NCBI GenBank assembly: GCA_964194555.1 | Contig: CAXMMT010000078.1 | Coordinates: forward strand, 48,486 to 112,485 | Origin: SZUA-217 sp964194555 | GTDB taxonomy: Bacteria; Actinomycetota; Acidimicrobiia; Spongiisociales; ZC4RG35 | Direction: 5' to 3' | DNA length: 64,000 bases | Part shown: in pieces, positions 24,672 to 32,800 of the stretch | Numbering within the stretch: the first letter of the stretch is position 1 | How the letters are laid out: every line of letters starts with the position of its first letter | The notes under the pieces: generated by a model | Seen by the model: only the letters and a program-made list of their open reading frames with translations | Database searches by the model: none | What the model was told of the DNA's origin: nothing | Program-made: the position numbers and the translations under genes

Positions 24672-24937
24672 GGTTTGGGTACCGGCCCCCCCAACCTCCG
24701 CCCATCGCTGCGGACGACCTACCAGGATTGGGAAGAGGGGCCCCAGCCGGATATGGGCGGCTGGTTTGGACGATTCCGGGTTGGCCGTACCCGGTTTCGT
24801 CCGTCGCAACCCCCGTTGCATATCTCCTTTACGCCCGGCAAAGCTCGTTCGTCATGGATTTTCTATGACGATGGGCTGTTTGTGGGTGTAATAGGGTTAT
24901 GCAAGGAGTTTTCGCCGCAAGGATTGGTCGATAGCTG
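24672..24937. other. Gene-free spacer between homoserine kinase and broken sigma gene
   Basis: Three overlapping open frames cross this 266-bp stretch but none has a recognisable family, a ribosome site or sensible composition (Pro/Arg/Gly-rich). TGTAATAGGGTTAT near 24886 may contain a promoter for the sigma gene. Nothing else supported. Confidence 0.5.
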
Positions 24938-25480
24938 GTGAGCGACGCTCGTTTTTCGGAGGTCTACAACGCTTTTCACTGGCATGTCTACGCGTACTGC
25001 TTCCATCGTACGAGTCGTGAGACGGTCGATGACGCTGTGGCGGACACGTTTCTCACCGCCTGGCGAAAAATCGAGAGAATTCCTGACGGTGCCGACGCTC
25101 TGCCATAGCTTTACAGCGTCGCCTATCGGGTCGTGGGGCGTCAGTGGAGAGGTGTTTCGCGTCGCAAGAATCTCGCTGAGAAGCTGGCCGGTGCAGGACT
25201 GGAGTATGTGACTCCACCGGAGACGTTTGTTGTTTCCAGCCACGAGAACGACCTGGTGGTCAGAGCAGTTTCCAAACTCAAGAGCAGCGACCGAGAGATC
25301 CTCCGACTTGCCGTCTGGGAAGATCTGGATCGGCCACAAGTCGCCATGGTGCTCGGCATTAGCACCGATGCAGTCAGACAGAGGCTGTATGAGGCACGAA
25401 AACGTCTCGTTTCCGAATATGAGCGTTTAGAGCGTAAACGAACCCCATCCCCCGCTCCTGAGAAAGGAGGTACATTGTGA
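24938..25480 (+). pseudogene. ECF sigma factor interrupted by an in-frame amber codon
   Basis: From GTG 24938 the frame encodes SDARFSEVYNAFHWHVYAYCFHRT...VADTFLTAWRKI, an ECF region 2, up to CTG CCA TAG at 25106-25108 (codon 57). The same frame resumes at once with LYSVAYRVVGRQWRG and continues to region 4 (LKSSDREILRLAVWEDLDRPQVAMVLGISTDAVRQRLYEARKRL), ending at 25480. In ECF factors the interrupted spot is the conserved P-W-L-Y motif, so TGG has become TAG by one base. Full length would be 180 residues. The stop overlaps the next gene as GTGA with AAAGGAGGT upstream, so the downstream partner is still well placed. Either a recent nonsense mutation, a sequencing/assembly error, or restart at an internal codon. 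Confidence 0.85.
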
Positions 25481-26112
25481 AGACCGAAGAACGCCTGATG
25501 GCGATGTACGCCGACGCCAATCCGATAGAGCTTGTCGACTTGCTTGACATGGTTGGCGTTGACCACGCCGCGTACCTCGCAACCCTTGCCCAAAGGAGCA
25601 GCGACATGACGGAGCTAGACACCAAGTCAACAGAATCAAAGAAACCTCGGCGACCGATAGTGTCTTGGCTGATAGCAGCCGGAGTGGCCACCGTCATCGG
25701 GGTGGCGATCATCATTGCCGCTCAGAACACTGACGAAGCACCGGTCGTCGATCAGCCAACAACCACAGCGGGACCGGTCACCATCGAGACCGTGCTCGAT
25801 TTGAGCGAATCGCCTATCCGCGGGACTTTCGAGGTCACAGAAGGCGCTGATGTCCTTGGGTGTTCCAGCGGAACCTTGGTGTCGATGAACTCGGAGACCT
25901 TCGGGAAGGATGACAATGTCATGACATGTGAGTCCGGCTCGAATACGGGGACTTTCACCATCATCTACAACCGTGAGCTGTTCGACTGGAGTGTTCTGGA
26001 AAGCTCCGACGACTTCGCCGGTCTGCAAGGTGAAGGGCGCTTCTCTTTTGTCTTCACTAGCGCAAGTAGAATCGTGGAGACGTTCACAGGCGACATCGAA
26101 TACACCTCCTAA
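25477..26112 (+). CDS. Single-pass membrane protein, likely partner (anti-sigma-like) of the broken ECF factor
   Basis: 211 residues from GTG 25477, with a strong AAAGGAGGT about 6 nt upstream, inside the sigma coding end. Short cytoplasmic N-terminus (about 65 residues, MKTEERLMAMYADANPIE), basic stop (SKKPRRP), one membrane helix (about 66-86) and an extracytoplasmic Thr/Ser-rich domain with two Cys (GCSSG and MTCESG). Gene order and topology fit an anti-sigma or sensory protein for the ECF factor, but no anti-sigma motif is seen. Function inferred from context. Confidence 0.7.
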   Translation: MKTEERLMAMYADANPIELVDLLDMVGVDHAAYLATLAQRSSDMTELDTKSTESKKPRRPIVSWLIAAGVATVIGVAIIIAAQNTDEAPVVDQPTTTAGPVTIETVLDLSESPIRGTFEVTEGADVLGCSSGTLVSMNSETFGKDDNVMTCESGSNTGTFTIIYNRELFDWSVLESSDDFAGLQGEGRFSFVFTSASRIVETFTGDIEYTS

Positions 26113-26250
26113 ACCGTCGCCCGTAAGTGCCTGATCGATGTACTCGTGTATTCAAACGCGGCGTGGAGGTGGTTGTTGTCAGGACCGATCATTGCTTCCG
26201 GCTGAGCGCCGAAGGTTGGGGGAGGGGCCGCTACCCAACTTGGGCTTGGT

Positions 26251-26279
26251 TTGACCTAACCCGTGATTAGCGCGACGAT
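26251..26279 (+). promoter_or_regulatory. Possible promoter for the bS22 gene
   Basis: TTGACC (26251-26256) and GACGAT (26274-26279) are spaced by 17 bp, about 35 bp ahead of the small ribosomal protein ATG. The -10 is weak. Confidence 0.35.
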
Positions 26280-26314
26280 GATGGCTGTCTCCCCCCTTTT
26301 TGTGAGGTTCCTGC

Positions 26315-26407
26315 ATGGGTTCGTTGGTGAAAAAGCGTCGAAAGAAGATGTCGAAGCACAAGTATCGCAAGCGTTTGAAGGCGAATCGTCACAAGCGCAA
26401 GAAGTGA
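26315..26407 (+). CDS. bS22-type mini ribosomal protein (AURKAIP1/COX24 domain)
   Basis: A 30-residue frame from ATG 26315: it begins MGSLVKKRRKKMSKHKYRK and ends HKRKK, extremely basic with 16 Lys/Arg and three His. It matches the actinobacterial COX24-domain mini-proteins, shown in mycobacteria to be a 70S component (bS22) near the decoding region. A strong terminator follows 23 bp after the stop, consistent with a monocistronic gene. Confidence 0.93.
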   Translation: MGSLVKKRRKKMSKHKYRKRLKANRHKRKK

Positions 26408-26430
26408 CATCCAATCGATAAGTGTGAAGG

Positions 26431-26460
26431 ACCGGGTCCGCCGTGGCCCGGTTTTTCTTT
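26431..26460 (+). terminator. Rho-independent terminator after the bS22 gene
   Basis: ACCGGG(T)CC pairs with GGCCCGGT around GCCGT, followed by TTTTCTTT. This is the most canonical intrinsic terminator in the window. Confidence 0.85.
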
Positions 26461-26587
26461 GTGCCTCAGACCTTGGACCAGAGCTAGAGAGCGGTCGTCA
26501 ACCAAGAGGATTACCGGGATGAACTTCAAAGATACGTTCTGGAGGCGGTTTGACCCGTATGCGGTACGAGGAACCTGAGGTTCGACA

Positions 26588-27418
26588 TCAAGCCTGGTCG
26601 CGGAGAAAGTTCTCGATCTCCTCCATCAACTCCTCGCTGTTTTCGGCGTCGATGTCGGCTTCCTCCTCGAGACGCTCGACGTACTTCTGCAGCTCGTCGT
26701 TGCCTTCGAGGGCCTCGTCGACGGTGGACAGATAGTGCCGGGTCTCCAGAGCCAGGTCGCCCATATCCAGGGTGACGCCAAGCAATTCGGCTGCCTTGGC
26801 GGCGAGAGCCTCGGTGGCCGGTGGGTACTCCTGGTTTGACAGATAGTGAGGCACGGCGGCCCAGACCGAAATCACGTCGATGCCGGCGTTGCCCAGGGCG
26901 TGATTGAGGACACCGAGAATCCCTGTTGGGCCTTCGTATCCCGAAGGAAGCAGACCATGAAGAGTCAGCGTGTCGGGCCGTGTTGAGGATCCGACCAGGG
27001 GCACCGGGAGGGTGTGCGCAACCTGACCGATGAAGGCTCCGATGGTTATCGTCCGACTCACTCCGAGCGAGGTCAGAGCCTCGACGAGATCACCCGTGAA
27101 GACCTTCCACCTGTAGTGGGGTTCCTCACCGAGGACGACCACGACATCACGCTCTGTTCCACGGACGACGTGGATCTCGTTTCGTGGCCAGGTGATGCTC
27201 CTTATGCCCTCAGAGTCGAGTTCGACCATGGGCCGTCGAACCTGAAAGTCGAAATGGTCGTCGGGGTCGATAACGGCGATGAGCTCTGTATCGGAGTGCT
27301 CGATGAAAGACGCGACGGCCTGGCTGGCGGATTCGCCGGCGTCGCCCCAGCCCTCAAAGGCCATCAAGCCCACAGGGTCACGGAGCACCGGTCGGTCGAG
27401 CCATTGCAAAGAGGCCAT
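26588..27418 (-). CDS. PAC2-family protein (proteasome assembly chaperone homologue)
   Basis: 276 residues. Begins LRDPVGLMAFEGWGDAGESASQAVASFIE, the PAC2 opening, followed by DPDDHFDFQVRRP and the GAFIGQVAHTLPVPLVGSS segment. The C-terminus (about 225-276) is an acidic Glu/Asp-rich helix likely to form a coiled coil. PAC2 proteins occur in Actinobacteria and archaea with 20S proteasomes, where a chaperone role is inferred from the eukaryotic family; no proteasome gene is in the window. Confidence 0.9.
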   Translation of the reverse strand: MASLQWLDRPVLRDPVGLMAFEGWGDAGESASQAVASFIEHSDTELIAVIDPDDHFDFQVRRPMVELDSEGIRSITWPRNEIHVVRGTERDVVVVLGEEPHYRWKVFTGDLVEALTSLGVSRTITIGAFIGQVAHTLPVPLVGSSTRPDTLTLHGLLPSGYEGPTGILGVLNHALGNAGIDVISVWAAVPHYLSNQEYPPATEALAAKAAELLGVTLDMGDLALETRHYLSTVDEALEGNDELQKYVERLEEEADIDAENSEELMEEIENFLRDQA

Positions 27419-27453
27419 GTATTCAACCTACACCCGTGGGAGTTGTATGAGGG

Positions 27454-29643
27454 CTATGTCCAGAAGGTCTTGAATCGTCTGAGGCGTAGGGCGTTCAGGA
27501 CAACCGATACCGAAGAAAAGGCCATTGCCCCGGCGGCGATCATTGGATTTAGAAAACCAAGAGCGGCGAGGGGGATGGCAGCCGTGTTGTAGCCGAAGGC
27601 CCAGAACAGGTTTTGCTTGATAGTCCTGAATGTGGCGCCGGCGAGGTCGATGGCGGTCGGGACGAGTCGGGGATCTCCATTCAGGAGAACCACATCACCC
27701 GCTTCCAGCGCCACATCGGTTCCCGAACCCACTGCCATCCCCAGATCTGCTTGTGTCAAGGCCGGAGCGTCGTTGATACCGTCTCCGACGAAGGCCACCG
27801 ACCGTCCAAGCTCCTGGTAGGTGCGAACTGTCTCGGCCTTGTCTCCAGGGAGGACTTCCGCCCTCACTTCAAGGACACCCACCTGCGAGGCGATCCGCTC
27901 AGCGGTCCGGACGTTGTCGCCGGTGATCATTCCGGTCGTTATGCCGGTTTTACCAAGAGTTTCGACCGCCACCTTCGATTCAGGCCGGATGGTGTCGGCG
28001 ACCGCGATTACTCCTCGAGCCTCGCCATCCCAACCGGCGAGGAAAGCTGTCTTACCGTCGTCTTCGAGAGATGCCAGCCGATCGGCCCAGCGCTCGGAGA
28101 TGATCAAACCCTGGTCCGCACCGAGCTTGGCCTTGCCAACGATGACCTCACGGCCGTCGACTCGTCCCACCACACCAAGTCCGGCGTAGCTCTCGATCGA
28201 ATCTGGAGTGACGAGTTCTATCTCCCTCTCGTCGGCCCCGAGGGCAACTGCCTTGCCAATCGGATGCCCCGAGGCTGCCTCGACCGAAGCGACGAGTCGG
28301 ATGAACTCATCTTCGGGCTCGTCGGTCTCCACGTCGGTGAGGGTCATCACTCCGGTTGTGAGGGTGCCGGTCTTGTCGAAGAGAACAGTGTCGATGGTTC
28401 CAGCCTGCTCGAAGACCTCGGCGCGTTTGAAGAGGATTCCGAGCTCAGCCCCACGTCCGCTACCCACCATGATCGCTGTGGGGGTCGCCAATCCCAGCGC
28501 ACAGGGGCAGGCGATGATGAGAACCGCTACCCCGGCCTGAAATGCTGGGCCGATCTCGTTGCCCAGCGCCAGCCATGCCATGGTCGTTGCCACGGCGAGC
28601 AGGATGACGGTGGGTACGAAGACACTCGATACGCGGTCGGCGAGACGCTGTGTTGGCGCCTTCGATCCCTGGGCTTCCTCGACCATTCGGACGATCGCAG
28701 CCAGGGCCGTATCGGAGCCCACTGCTGTGGCCTTCACTGTCAGACGACCCTCCTGGTTGACGGTGCCGCCGAACACATCGTCGCCCTGTCTCTTGTCAAC
28801 CGGGAGCGACTCGCCGGTTAGCATGGACTCGTCGAGCGATGATGCCCCCGTTTCGATCGAACCGTCGGTGGGTATCTTTTCGCCGGGTAGGACGACCATG
28901 ACATCTCCGGGCAGGACGTTCTCGATGGGAACCATCCTCTCCTGACCGTCAATGAGGACCCGGGCCTCTTTGGCTCCCAGTTCCATGAGACGGTGGACGG
29001 CCTCGGAGGCTCGACCTTTGGCGCCAGCCTCGAAGGCGCGGCCAAGAGTGATGAGGCTGATGATCATTCCGGCGGTTTCGAAGAAGACCGGTTCTCCGGC
29101 GAAAAGCGCCCAAATCGAGTAGGAATACGCAGCAAGCGATCCCAGTGAGATCAGCGTGTCCATGCTTGCGGTGAAACTGCGCGCCTGTCGGACGGCGACC
29201 GAATGGAACGGCCAACCTCCCCATGCGACCACAGGGGTTATCAGGATCCATTGCAGGGCATGGTTCCAAAAGGCATCCGGTCCGAACATGGCCAACGCCA
29301 TGACGGGCAGGGTCAGTGCTGCTACTCCCCAGAAACGATTCCACTGGGTCTTCTCGTCATCGTGGTAGTGATCGACCATGTCGCGGGGGTCGTCTTCCTC
29401 GTGGCGTTCTTCGAGCTGGTAACCGATCTTCTCGACGGCGGCTGTGAGAGCCTCCGGATCGGCGCTCGGGTCGACGCGAACAAGAGCCGTGGCCCCGGCG
29501 AGGTTCACTGATGCCGCCTCAACACCTTCCTGGCGGCCGAGAACCCGCTCGATTCTGACCGCGCAGGTGGCACAGGTCATCCCGTCGACGTTGAAGAGTA
29601 TGTTGTCGGTGTCGACGCTTTCCGACAGTTTCTGATCAACCAA
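27454..29643 (-). CDS. copA: Copper-translocating P1B-type ATPase
   Basis: 729 residues from TTG 29643, which overlaps the copZ stop by 8 nt; ATG-like codons further up lie inside copZ. One N-terminal metal-binding domain (GMTCATC, residues 21-27), eight membrane helices, TGES in the actuator, the intramembrane CPC motif (ACPCALGLATP), DKTGTLT phosphorylation site, SGHPIGKA in the N domain, and GDGINDAP. It pumps Cu(I) out of the cytoplasm using ATP. Third gene of a merR-copZ-copA operon, with copZ as Cu chaperone. Confidence 0.95.
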   Translation of the reverse strand: MVDQKLSESVDTDNILFNVDGMTCATCAVRIERVLGRQEGVEAASVNLAGATALVRVDPSADPEALTAAVEKIGYQLEERHEEDDPRDMVDHYHDDEKTQWNRFWGVAALTLPVMALAMFGPDAFWNHALQWILITPVVAWGGWPFHSVAVRQARSFTASMDTLISLGSLAAYSYSIWALFAGEPVFFETAGMIISLITLGRAFEAGAKGRASEAVHRLMELGAKEARVLIDGQERMVPIENVLPGDVMVVLPGEKIPTDGSIETGASSLDESMLTGESLPVDKRQGDDVFGGTVNQEGRLTVKATAVGSDTALAAIVRMVEEAQGSKAPTQRLADRVSSVFVPTVILLAVATTMAWLALGNEIGPAFQAGVAVLIIACPCALGLATPTAIMVGSGRGAELGILFKRAEVFEQAGTIDTVLFDKTGTLTTGVMTLTDVETDEPEDEFIRLVASVEAASGHPIGKAVALGADEREIELVTPDSIESYAGLGVVGRVDGREVIVGKAKLGADQGLIISERWADRLASLEDDGKTAFLAGWDGEARGVIAVADTIRPESKVAVETLGKTGITTGMITGDNVRTAERIASQVGVLEVRAEVLPGDKAETVRTYQELGRSVAFVGDGINDAPALTQADLGMAVGSGTDVALEAGDVVLLNGDPRLVPTAIDLAGATFRTIKQNLFWAFGYNTAAIPLAALGFLNPMIAAGAMAFSSVSVVLNALRLRRFKTFWT

Positions 29644-29845
29644 AGACTGCGTATCCCTGCTCTTCGATGGTTGCCTTGATCGAGTCGAGTTCGACGGCGT
29701 TTTCGTCATACGCCACATCGATGGTCGCATCGGGAACCGATACTTCGACGGTCGAGACTCCTCCCAAAGATCCGACCGCCCCTTCCAGGCTGCTCTTGCA
29801 GTGTCCGCAGTGGACCTCCGGAACCTGAAGTTGTACTTGAGTCAT
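29636..29845 (-). CDS. copZ: Copper chaperone CopZ (HMA domain)
   Basis: 69 residues with one ferredoxin-like HMA domain. The metal site is HCGHC (x-Cys-x-x-Cys with a preceding His in place of the usual Met-Thr). It ferries Cu(I) to CopA or to the regulator. 19 bp downstream of the MerR gene and overlapping copA. Confidence 0.93.
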   Translation of the reverse strand: MTQVQLQVPEVHCGHCKSSLEGAVGSLGGVSTVEVSVPDATIDVAYDENAVELDSIKATIEEQGYAVFG

Positions 29846-29864
29846 TGTGTTGGCGTCCTTCCTT

Positions 29865-30269
29865 CTACAGATGGGTAGCTGAGATTGTTTGACATCTATT
29901 GGGATTCTGACAATCGGCCGGATCCAGAGCCTTCGCTTTGATGATCATCTTCTGGAGTTGAGCCTTGGTATTGTGAAGGTCAATGATCTGGTGTTCCACG
30001 TCTTCGAGGTGTGAATCCAGAAGACGCACTGTGTGCCCGCACGTGGACTCACCTTCCTCACGAAGCTCGAGGATGATCTGGATCTCGACGAGTGAAAGTC
30101 CGGAAGCCTGCGCGTCCTTGATGAACCCCACCCGATCGATGATGGAAGGGCTGTAGCTGCGATAGCCGTTGTCTTGACGTCCCGGCTCAGGGAGGACCCC
30201 GATGTCCTCGTAATACCGGATCGTCTTGGTCGACAACCCGGTCTTGTTTGCCAGCTCTCCGATCTTCAT
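29865..30269 (-). CDS. MerR-family metal-responsive regulator, CueR-like
   Basis: 134 residues from ATG 30269. N-terminal winged helix (MKIGELANKTGLSTKTIRYYEDIGVLPEPGR), dimerisation helix, and a C-terminal Cys pair CQNPNRC preceded by DPAD, similar in position to the CueR metal loop but with five rather than seven residues between the Cys; a further Cys lies in STCGHT. Gene order merR-copZ-copA and the operator just upstream point to Cu(I)-triggered activation of the operon. A monovalent-metal specificity is inference. Confidence 0.9.
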   Translation of the reverse strand: MKIGELANKTGLSTKTIRYYEDIGVLPEPGRQDNGYRSYSPSIIDRVGFIKDAQASGLSLVEIQIILELREEGESTCGHTVRLLDSHLEDVEHQIIDLHNTKAQLQKMIIKAKALDPADCQNPNRCQTISATHL

Positions 30270-30289
30270 GTCCCGATCATACACCAAAT

Positions 30290-30311
30290 ACCTTCCAGTT
30301 GGCTAGAAGGT
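30290..30311 (-). promoter_or_regulatory. CueR-type operator in the merR-copZ-copA promoter
   Basis: A dyad ACCTTC-N10-GAAGGT (extended arms match at 8 of 9 bases), like the CueR consensus ACCTTCC-N7-GGAAGGT. On the minus strand a TCGAAA (30316-30311) and TATTTG (30290-30285) flank it with a 20-bp spacer, the long spacing typical of MerR-regulated promoters; TATGAT at 30281-30276, 6 nt before the ATG, is an alternative -10 for a leaderless transcript. Confidence 0.75.
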
Positions 30312-30347
30312 TTCGATACGGCCCACGTCTATGAAACGACCTGAGAA

Positions 30348-30370
30348 AGCCCCGACCGGTGGCCGGGGCT
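30348..30370 (-). terminator. Terminator of the small zinc protein gene
   Basis: AGCCCC and GGGGCT pair around an 11-base GC-rich loop that can pair further; on the minus strand the stem is followed by TTTCTC. It separates the 30.4-kb gene from the copper operon. Confidence 0.55.
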
Positions 30371-30430
30371 CTCCGAGCGTTCTGGCTGGGAGCGGGGAGG
30401 GGGAGAGGACCTGCGCCCAACCAGAAGTTG

Positions 30431-30628
30431 TCAGGCCTCCTGCTCGTCCAAGATCTTCCCTCGGACCCGTGGGAACCGGATCGGGGCATGGGCGTGGCAG
30501 TACTCGGCCTTGTTGTATTGGGAAAGCCTGGTTTCGCAACCTGGCTTGGAGCACACCCGATCCTGTGAGAATCGCTTCGAGGGTCGCGAGACCCCTTTGA
30601 TGGCTGCTCCTCTTACTGTGTCAGTCAT
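30431..30628 (-). CDS. Small predicted zinc-binding protein
   Basis: 65 residues from ATG 30628, with GGAGG 7 nt upstream. Four ligands are laid out as CSKPGC, then 16 residues to CHAH, in CETRLSQYNKAEYCHAHAP, a treble-clef-like zinc knuckle. Basic N-terminus, C-terminal FPRVRGKILDEQEA. Similar short proteins are common in Actinobacteria but have no assigned function. Own promoter region and terminator suggest a monocistronic gene. Confidence 0.75.
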   Translation of the reverse strand: MTDTVRGAAIKGVSRPSKRFSQDRVCSKPGCETRLSQYNKAEYCHAHAPIRFPRVRGKILDEQEA

Positions 30629-30693
30629 ATCTGGCCCTCCTGGTATGGGCCGCTATTGATCAAACGTCTGTTTGCTTCAGGTGATTCCTGATT

Positions 30694-30709
30694 GGATTAT
30701 CCCTAATCC
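30694..30709. promoter_or_regulatory. Palindrome upstream of the small zinc protein gene
   Basis: GGATTA-TCCC-TAATCC is a perfect 6-bp dyad about 66 bp before the gene start, in the spacer shared with the peptidase gene end. It could be an operator; no regulator is identified. Confidence 0.35.
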
Positions 30710-30800
30710 TTGACCGTGCACTCAAATTGTGCCAGTCCGACCCGTTAACCGGAGCTAAATTCAGCCCGTCGGTTTTCGGTATTTGGACGTTCAGATCCTC

Positions 30801-32759
30801 CTATTGGGTTCCCGAGATCCCCAGCTTGCGCAGGAAAGCCTCACTGTTCGGCTCCCTGCCGAGGAAGTCTCTGAGCAGTTGGTCGCCGTCGACCGTTCCA
30901 CCCTTCGCGAGTACAGCCTCTCTGTAAGCCATGCCGACCTCGGGGTTTGTGACGCCTGCTTGTTCGAACTTGGAGAACATGTCGTCTCCAAAAACCTCCG
31001 ACCACATGTAGCCGTAATAGCTGGCGTCATAGCCACCCATGAGGTGTCCAAACGAGGCGAGGGGATATGTTCCCTCATGTGGTGCCAAGAGCGAAATCCT
31101 GGCGCCTTCTTTCTGGATTGCATCGAGGTCTCGGTCGGGCCCTCCATGGATTTCCTGGTCCCACCATCCGTACTGCATCTGCTTCAATTGGTGCAGACCC
31201 TTGTTGAGTTGTCTTGCCGCGACAAGCTGATCCACGAGCTTGTCGGGGATGGGGGCTCCTGTTTCGTAGTGCCTGGCGAACCTCTTGAGGACGTCGGAGC
31301 GCCAGATCCAATGTTGCATGATCTGGCTGGGCGCTTCGACGAAGTCCCGTTCGGTGTTGGTGCCCGCGAATCTCGCCAGCTCGGTCCGTCCCAGGTTCTG
31401 ATGGAGCACGTGTCCGAATTCGTGAAAGAACGTCTCGACCTCGCCATGCTGTAGCAGAGATGGTGTGTCCTTGGTCGGCTTGGTGAAATTGGCGACCATC
31501 GCGCAAAGCGGGTTCTGATAGGACCCGTTTTCGAGTGCACGGCTAAGGATCATCGGGAATTCGGCTGCGTGTCCGTATTTGCCCTCTCGGGGGAAGAGGT
31601 CCAGGTAGAAGTGGGATAGCTCCTCTCCGGTGGCGGCATCGCTGATGGCGAACATCTGGACGTCCTCATGCCAGACATCGGGATCTTCGATCTCACGAAA
31701 CGTGATTCCGAACATCTCCGATGTGAGCTCGAACATTCCGTCCAAGACTTGTGGCAGTGGGAAATAGTTGGCCACCTCGAAATTGTCGACTCCGTAGTCG
31801 GTCTTGCGCTGCTGTGTGTCGTAGTAACTCCAGTCCCAGGGCTGAACCTGAGTCTCGCCGGTGTCGGCTTCGAGTAGATCCGAGATCGCTGCGACCTCCT
31901 GTTTCCCCTTCTCCGTCAGCGGATCTACGAGATCTGCGTAGAACGCCGCTACGCGAGCGGGGTCTTTGGCCATCCGTTCCTCGAGACGATGGTGAGCCCA
32001 CGTGGGATGCCCGAACGCCTCGGCGATCTCCTGTCGTAGTCGGACGGCTTCGTCGAGGATCTTCTTGTTGTCCTCAACAGCAACGGTGTGAAACTTGAAA
32101 CGTAGCTCCTCACGAAGGTCACGGCGGGTCGCGTTCTCGCTGAAGGGGATGAGGTGCGGGTAGGCGATAGTGACCCTGTACTTGCCTGAATCCTCATCTG
32201 TGTCGAGAGCGTCGATGAAGCTGTCGGGCAGACCGTCGAGGTCCTCTCTGGTGCAGAGGATCCAGTCGTCCCATTCATCGATATTCTGTTGATAACGAAC
32301 ACTCAACTCGACGAGTCTTTCGGTCTTCTCTTTGACTGCCGACCTGCTGCCGGGATCGAGGTCGTGGCCGGCCCGACGCAAGTCGCGGAGTGCGAAGTCG
32401 AGAAAACGCGCCTTCTCGCCTTGGAGACTCCTGGCCTCCTCGGTTTCGGAATATTCCTTGACGGCGGTATTCAGATCATCTCGGAAGACCATGTCGACGC
32501 CGAACTTCGTCTGCACCTCCTCTGAGGTCTTGGCCGCGGTCCTGATGTCCTTGACAGAGTGCACGTACCCGGGAAAGGAGTACTTGGTGGTGGCGTGAGC
32601 GAGGATGTCGGCGATACGGTCCAGCGGCTTCATCGTGTTATCGAATGTTCGCTGGTCCTTGGGGGCGGCGAGTTCGTCGAGAACTGCCAGGGCATCGGCG
32701 ATGGCCCGATCGGTCCCAGCTTCGATGTTGGCAGGGGTAAGTGTTTGGTAATACGACAT
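30801..32759 (-). CDS. M3-family oligopeptidase (thimet oligopeptidase / peptidyl-dipeptidase type)
   Basis: 652 residues from ATG 32759 (MSYYQTLTPANIEAGTD). The zinc site HEFGH is in TFFHEFGHVLHQNLG (about 437-441), with the third ligand Glu in FVEAPSQIMQHW and the substrate-binding YYGYMWSEVFGDDMF near the C-terminus. Length (about 650-680) and motifs fit cytosolic M3A enzymes that degrade short peptides. A TTG 12 bp upstream is an alternative start. The next gene on this strand (amidohydrolase) ends 42 bp upstream. Confidence 0.95.
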   Translation of the reverse strand: MSYYQTLTPANIEAGTDRAIADALAVLDELAAPKDQRTFDNTMKPLDRIADILAHATTKYSFPGYVHSVKDIRTAAKTSEEVQTKFGVDMVFRDDLNTAVKEYSETEEARSLQGEKARFLDFALRDLRRAGHDLDPGSRSAVKEKTERLVELSVRYQQNIDEWDDWILCTREDLDGLPDSFIDALDTDEDSGKYRVTIAYPHLIPFSENATRRDLREELRFKFHTVAVEDNKKILDEAVRLRQEIAEAFGHPTWAHHRLEERMAKDPARVAAFYADLVDPLTEKGKQEVAAISDLLEADTGETQVQPWDWSYYDTQQRKTDYGVDNFEVANYFPLPQVLDGMFELTSEMFGITFREIEDPDVWHEDVQMFAISDAATGEELSHFYLDLFPREGKYGHAAEFPMILSRALENGSYQNPLCAMVANFTKPTKDTPSLLQHGEVETFFHEFGHVLHQNLGRTELARFAGTNTERDFVEAPSQIMQHWIWRSDVLKRFARHYETGAPIPDKLVDQLVAARQLNKGLHQLKQMQYGWWDQEIHGGPDRDLDAIQKEGARISLLAPHEGTYPLASFGHLMGGYDASYYGYMWSEVFGDDMFSKFEQAGVTNPEVGMAYREAVLAKGGTVDGDQLLRDFLGREPNSEAFLRKLGISGTQ

Positions 32760-32800
32760 GGGGGGTGGCAAGGGTAGCGACCCCAGCGCGCGCCCTCAGC

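Noticed and set aside
25106..25108. Pyrrolysine at the amber codon of the ECF gene
   Set aside because: The position is a conserved Trp, not Lys, and no pyl gene is visible.
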